NCBI GenBank assembly: GCA_945828175.1
Contig: CALZQD010000053.1
Location: 1-8,978, forward strand
Reading direction: 5' to 3'
DNA from: an uncultured Bacteroidales bacterium
GTDB lineage: Bacteria > Bacteroidota > Bacteroidia > Bacteroidales > Muribaculaceae
Length of the DNA: 8,978 nucleotides
The position numbers and the translations under genes were made by a program. Position 1 is the first letter of the stretch, and each line of letters begins with the position of its first letter. The notes below the pieces were generated by a model. It did no database searches. It saw nothing but the letters and a program-made list of their open reading frames with translations, and was not told the origin of the DNA. Below, piece after piece: positions 6,406-8,978 of this stretch.

Positions 6406-7653
6406 TCACCAGCCGCCGGAGGAGCCGCCGCCGCCGGTGATGCCTCCGCCGAAGCCGCCACCGAAACTACCGCCTCCACCGAAGCCTCCGCCTTTGCCGC
6501 CTCCGCCGATGGGGGCGATGATGACGGGCGGCAGTTTGGCTATGGGATAGCGCCGCGCCGTGATGTGATGACAGTTGGCGCAGGTGTATTCCTTGATGCC
6601 GATGCCTTCGCGCGAGACTGTCGGCTGGACGAGCACGCGGTCGGAGGTCAGCCGCGCCGTGCGGGCATGGCAGTTCTCGCATACGGTCATCGGCATGCTC
6701 TTGTTGACGAAGGGGAAGATGTCGGTCTCGTGGCAGTTGGGGCAGGTCCAGACGTCGTAGTCGACCGAGCCGATGCGCTCTTCGGCGTCCTGGGCCGGCG
6801 TGAGGTAGTCGTTGTCGTGTACTTCGTCGATTTTCACCATGGAGTGGCCGCAGTTGGGGCATTTGCGCGGACTGTTGCGCCAGTGGCGGAGCAGCAGTAA
6901 CAGCGGCAGCGAGGCGATGAGCGGCATCAGCATGCCGCCGGCGGTGGCCACGAGCAGGGGCGCTTTCCAACCTTCGAGTGCTGTATATTTGTCGTAGGGC
7001 GATTTGCCGCGCAGACTGTAGATTTTTATCAGCAGTCCGGCAAGGCAGGCAAGGGCCATGAAGATGCAGAAGTAGACATACATCCTGAACGGGTCGACGC
7101 TATCGCGGCCGTAGTTGTCCTTGAGCTTCGACTGCAGCTCGGCTGCGGCGTCGGGGTCGGTGATGACCTCGGCGACGGCGTTGACGGTCTCGGTCATGCC
7201 GCGGTCGTAGTCGCCCTCGGGGACGCCCGGGCACATCGTCGCGCGCATGAGCGGGGCACGGACGATGTCGGGGAGCACGCCTTCACTGCCGCGGCCTGTG
7301 CGGATGACGGCCTTGCGGGCGTCGCGGGCGACGAGGATGAGGACGCCGTTGTTGTTGTCTTTCTTGCCGAGTCCCCAGCTGTTATAGAGGCGGTTGGCGA
7401 AGATGTCGATGTCGTCGTCGATGTCGCTGACGATGACTGCTGCCACTTCGGCCGAGGTCTCGCGGCGCACGCGGCTCAGTGTCGAGTCGATTTCGGTGCG
7501 CGAGGCTTCGTCGAGAATGCCGTCGGGGTCAGAGAGATAGCGCGTGTGGTCGGCGACCTGTACGTTGGGGATTTCGTCGATGCTGTAGGTGCGTGCGCCG
7601 GCACCGATGACGACGGCGAGCAAGGCGATGGTTACGAGGATGTAGCGTTTCAT
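6406..7653 (-). CDS. TPM-domain (YgcG-type) membrane protein with zinc-ribbon-like CxxC motifs
   Basis: A 415-residue protein. Residues 1-20 form a signal peptide (MKRYILVTIALLAVV core). A TPM domain follows (about 36-165), with the conserved start YLSDPDGILDEASR (39-52) and a NNGVLILVARDARKAVI stretch (101-117). Two hydrophobic segments (about 190-210 and 231-255) enclose a basic loop. Next come four CxxC motifs: C265-C268, C304-C307, C325-C328 and C358-C361, arranged like two zinc ribbons. The tail (383-415) is almost all glycine and ends SSGGW, as is common in TPM proteins. TPM proteins are linked to membrane-protein quality control (photosystem II repair in plants), but the bacterial role is poorly defined. 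It lies 12 bases after murI and is probably co-transcribed with it. Three of the four CxxC motifs are CxxCH, so a heme reading has to be considered, although the context favours zinc. Confidence 0.92.
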   Translation of the reverse strand: MKRYILVTIALLAVVIGAGARTYSIDEIPNVQVADHTRYLSDPDGILDEASRTEIDSTLSRVRRETSAEVAAVIVSDIDDDIDIFANRLYNSWGLGKKDNNNGVLILVARDARKAVIRTGRGSEGVLPDIVRAPLMRATMCPGVPEGDYDRGMTETVNAVAEVITDPDAAAELQSKLKDNYGRDSVDPFRMYVYFCIFMALACLAGLLIKIYSLRGKSPYDKYTALEGWKAPLLVATAGGMLMPLIASLPLLLLLRHWRNSPRKCPNCGHSMVKIDEVHDNDYLTPAQDAEERIGSVDYDVWTCPNCHETDIFPFVNKSMPMTVCENCHARTARLTSDRVLVQPTVSREGIGIKEYTCANCHHITARRYPIAKLPPVIIAPIGGGGKGGGFGGGGSFGGGFGGGITGGGGSSGGW

Positions 7654-7665
7654 CGAGGTATGAGT

Positions 7666-8505
7666 TTAAAGCTCGACGCGCTCGGCGGCGACGTCGTGGC
7701 CGAGGAAGAGCGAGGCGAGCGATGAGAATTTTTCGGCTGATTCGGTGGTGAGGAAGCGCGCGGTGCCTCCGCGGGTGAGGCGGCGCTCCATCTCGGGATG
7801 GCGCACGAGGTAGTCGCGCAGGCTGTCTGCGACAATTTCGCCCTGACAGACGACAGTGGCGTTGGCGGGTGTATATTGGCGTATTTTGTTGTAGAGCAGG
7901 GGATAGTGGGTGCAGCCGAGGATGACGGTGTCGATGTCGGGGTCTTTGGCGAAGAGAGCATCGACTTCCTGCCGGACGAAGTAGTCGGCGCCGGGGCGGT
8001 CGGCCTCGCGGTTTTCGACCAGCGGTACCCACATCGGGCAGGCGTGGGAGCTGAACCTGAAGTCGGGGTTGATCTTGGCAATCTCGATGTCGTATGAGCC
8101 CGAGGCGACGGTGCCGGGCGTGCCGAAGAGGCCGATGTGGCCGTTGCGGGTGAGGTCGCCGATTTTCTCGACCGTCGGGCGAATGACGCCGAGCACGCGG
8201 CGCGTCGGGTCGATCTGCGGCAGGTCGCGCTGCTGAATCGAGCGCAAAGCCTTGGCCGAGGCTGTGTTGCAGGCGAGAATCACCAGCGGGCAGCCGAGGT
8301 CGAAGAGCCGTCGCACGGCGTCGAGCGTGAAGCGGTAGACGAGGTCGAACGATCGCGAGCCGTAGGGAGCGCGGGCGTTGTCGCCCAGATAGATATAGTC
8401 GTAGCCGGGCAGCGCGCGACGGATTTCAGAGAGTATCGTCAGGCCGCCGTAGCCCGAGTCGAAGACGCCGATGGGTCCTGTGACCGTTGAAGCCTTTTCG
8501 TTCAT
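7666..8505 (-). CDS. murI: Glutamate racemase
   Basis: Interconverts L- and D-glutamate in the cytoplasm, supplying D-glutamate for peptidoglycan. The 279-residue product is of typical length and shows the expected motifs: GVFDSGYGGLT (13-23, substrate-binding D16 and S17), LGDNARAPYG (40-49), ACNTAS (78-83, first catalytic Cys79), GTPGTV (128-133) and GCTHYPLL (197-204, second catalytic Cys198). Both cysteines of the two-base mechanism are present, so it should be active. The start at 8505 gives a short lead-in (MNEKASTVTG) before the first strand. It is first of a probable two-gene unit with the TPM protein. The only clear promoter upstream is that of tRNA-Asn, and an intrinsic terminator lies between, so murI needs readthrough or a promoter I do not recognise. 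The murI copies I recall in Bacteroidales sit next to bamA and ompH/skp genes; that linkage is absent here. Confidence 0.97.
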   Translation of the reverse strand: MNEKASTVTGPIGVFDSGYGGLTILSEIRRALPGYDYIYLGDNARAPYGSRSFDLVYRFTLDAVRRLFDLGCPLVILACNTASAKALRSIQQRDLPQIDPTRRVLGVIRPTVEKIGDLTRNGHIGLFGTPGTVASGSYDIEIAKINPDFRFSSHACPMWVPLVENREADRPGADYFVRQEVDALFAKDPDIDTVILGCTHYPLLYNKIRQYTPANATVVCQGEIVADSLRDYLVRHPEMERRLTRGGTARFLTTESAEKFSSLASLFLGHDVAAERVEL

Positions 8506-8524
8506 AGTAGCAAGGTATTACCAA

Positions 8525-8565
8525 TATAAAAAACGAGGGCACGTCATTGTTTATGACACACCCTC
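8525..8565 (-). terminator. Intrinsic terminator of tRNA-Asn
   Basis: Read on the minus strand, GAGGG (8565-8561) and CCCTC (8539-8535) close a stem that continues as three G-U wobble pairs (8560-8558 with 8540-8542) and then five Watson-Crick pairs (8557-8553 with 8543-8547), a 13-bp stem with a 5-base loop. It is followed by GTTTTTTATA. On the plus strand the three wobbles become A-C mismatches, so the signal is directional. It starts nine bases after the tRNA 3' end and 20 bases before murI. Confidence 0.85.
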
Positions 8566-8574
8566 TGTTGTTTG

Positions 8575-8648
8575 CGCTTCAAGATGGACTCGAACCAACG
8601 ACCCTCTGATTAACAGTCAGATGCTCTAACCGACTGAGCTATTGAAGC
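8575..8648 (-). tRNA. tRNA-Asn (anticodon GTT)
   Basis: Seventy-four bases fold into a complete cloverleaf: acceptor GCTTCAA/TTGAAGC (7 of 7 pairs), D stem GCTC/GAGC, anticodon stem TCTGA/TCAGA with loop CTGTTAA giving anticodon GTT, five-base variable loop GGGTC, and T loop TTCGAGT. The discriminator is G, and CCA is not encoded (the next bases are CAA), so CCA must be added enzymatically. The T stem GTTGG/CCATC has one T-T mismatch (positions 50 and 64); the remaining pairs are sound. It is transcribed from its own promoter about 26 bases upstream and ends at its own terminator before murI. Confidence 0.97.
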
Positions 8649-8681
8649 GGATAATGAACCTCCCTCCGGAGAATTGCGATG

Positions 8682-8712
8682 CAAAATTACAGTCAAAAAT
8701 CGAGATATGCAA
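8682..8712 (-). promoter_or_regulatory. Bacteroidetes-type promoter of tRNA-Asn
   Basis: On the minus strand, a -33 TTG (8712-8710) is followed after 20 bases by TAATTTTG (8689-8682), an exact TAnnTTTG match. Spacing is identical to that of the dut promoter at the other end of the window. Transcription should start near 8675, about 26 bases before the mature tRNA, leaving a short leader for removal by RNase P. Confidence 0.8.
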
Positions 8713-8728
8713 CTTTTTTCACAAATTC

Positions 8729-8752
8729 TTTCAAAAAACTTTTCAAAAAACT
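8729..8752. repeat. Two 12-bp A/T-tract tandem repeats upstream of the tRNA promoter
   Basis: TTTCAAAAAACT occurs twice in direct succession (8729-8740 and 8741-8752), and another six-base T run lies at 8714-8719. On the minus strand these tracts lie immediately upstream of the tRNA-Asn -33 element, where an UP-like activating element would sit. The repeat is plain in the sequence; the function is inferred. Confidence 0.7.
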
Positions 8753-8912
8753 TTGCATGTCGGTCCTTCCTAAAAAATCTAACTTCAATGATTTTTCTGA
8801 CCTTTATATCAAGAACGTGGCAAAGAAACTGAACCTCAGACCTCGTAAAAACTCGGTTTTTCAAACCCAAAGACTGAGTTCTTCAAACAAATCGCTAATT
8901 TGCACTTGCCAG

Positions 8913-8940
8913 TTGAATCTGCAAAAAATTAGTAACTTTG
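8913..8940 (+). promoter_or_regulatory. Probable Bacteroidetes-type promoter for a gene leaving the window
   Basis: TAACTTTG (8933-8940) matches the TAnnTTTG -7 consensus exactly. The nearest -33 candidate is TTG at 8913-8915, with 17 bases between them, shorter than the 20 seen in the other two promoters here; a second TTG at 8906-8908 gives 24. Transcription would start near 8947, about 26 bases before an ATG at 8973. Confidence 0.55.
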
Positions 8941-8972
8941 TAAAAACTTCACTTTGTACCCAATAAGCAAAT

Positions 8973-8978
8973 ATGGAT
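8973..8978 (+). CDS. Possible start of a gene cut by the window edge
   Basis: ATGGAT at the last six bases could encode Met-Asp at the start of a gene. It lies about 26 bases after the inferred start of the 8913-8940 promoter, behind the A-rich leader AATAAGCAAAT, which is typical of Bacteroidetes translation starts. Nothing can be said of the product. Confidence 0.3.

Larger units (their letters stand above)
8649..8972. other. AT-rich intergenic region, no gene seen
   Basis: This stretch is much richer in A and T than the rest of the window. It holds the tRNA-Asn promoter and its upstream A/T-tract repeats on the left, an imperfect hairpin at 8850-8880 (AACTC pairing with GAGTT, enclosing GGTTT/AAACC), and a plus-strand promoter at the right. 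Open frames here (minus 8610-8870 and plus 8679-8966) are low-complexity and overlap the tRNA or the promoters, so I do not call them genes. Confidence 0.7.

Noticed and set aside
8575..8648. tRNA-Asn as an integration site for a mobile element
   Set aside because: I saw no direct repeat of the tRNA 3' end, no integrase and no foreign-looking genes on either side within the window.
8610..8870. An 86-codon minus-strand frame running into tRNA-Asn
   Set aside because: Its C-terminal part is a translation of the tRNA (SIAQSVRASDC), and it spans the tRNA promoter. This is a known kind of annotation artefact.
8679..8966. A 95-codon plus-strand frame in the AT-rich region
   Set aside because: Lys/Phe/Asn/Ser-rich low-complexity product, no promoter in front, overlaps the tRNA promoter, and ends beyond the next promoter.

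Overview
This window looks like chromosomal DNA from a GC-rich member of the Bacteroidales. Three things support this: promoters of the Bacteroidetes type (TTG, about 20 bases, then TAnnTTTG), a lipoprotein of the DUF4292 family, and the company that dut, a TPR protein, a DUF4292 lipoprotein and an EnvC-like protein keep here. The Muribaculaceae or another GC-rich gut family would fit, but I cannot fix the family from the sequence alone. No phage, transposon, CRISPR, toxin or defence gene is visible.

Left edge (1-261): no gene is certain. There is a perfect 13-bp hairpin, probably the terminator of an unseen upstream gene, then a perfect 14-bp palindrome, then a textbook promoter for dut.

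Plus-strand operon (262-6385): dut (dUTPase), a secreted TPR protein, a DUF4292 outer-membrane lipoprotein, an EnvC-like protein with a degenerate LytM/M23 domain, and a MOP-superfamily polysaccharide flippase. The gaps are 22, -4, 34 and 3 bases, so one transcript from the dut promoter is likely. Apart from dut, which keeps uracil out of DNA, every product is exported to or embedded in the envelope. The set suggests envelope and peptidoglycan remodelling plus lipid-linked glycan transport.

Minus-strand unit (8712 down to 6406), convergent with the first: a tRNA-Asn(GTT) with its own strong promoter and its own intrinsic terminator, then murI (glutamate racemase, which supplies D-glutamate for peptidoglycan) and, 12 bases after it, a TPM-domain membrane protein with four CxxC motifs and a glycine-rich tail. 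The two operons meet tail to tail with 20 bases between stop codons and no clear terminator.

Right edge (8649-8978): AT-rich intergenic DNA carrying the tRNA promoter with A/T-tract repeats upstream of it, and a plus-strand promoter that appears to drive a gene starting at 8973 and leaving the window.

I found no clearly new system. The points most worth a second look are the inactive-looking LytM site with its TolA-like repeat arm, three CxxCH motifs in the TPM protein, the tRNA terminator standing between the only clear promoter and murI, and a U-U mismatch in the tRNA T stem.
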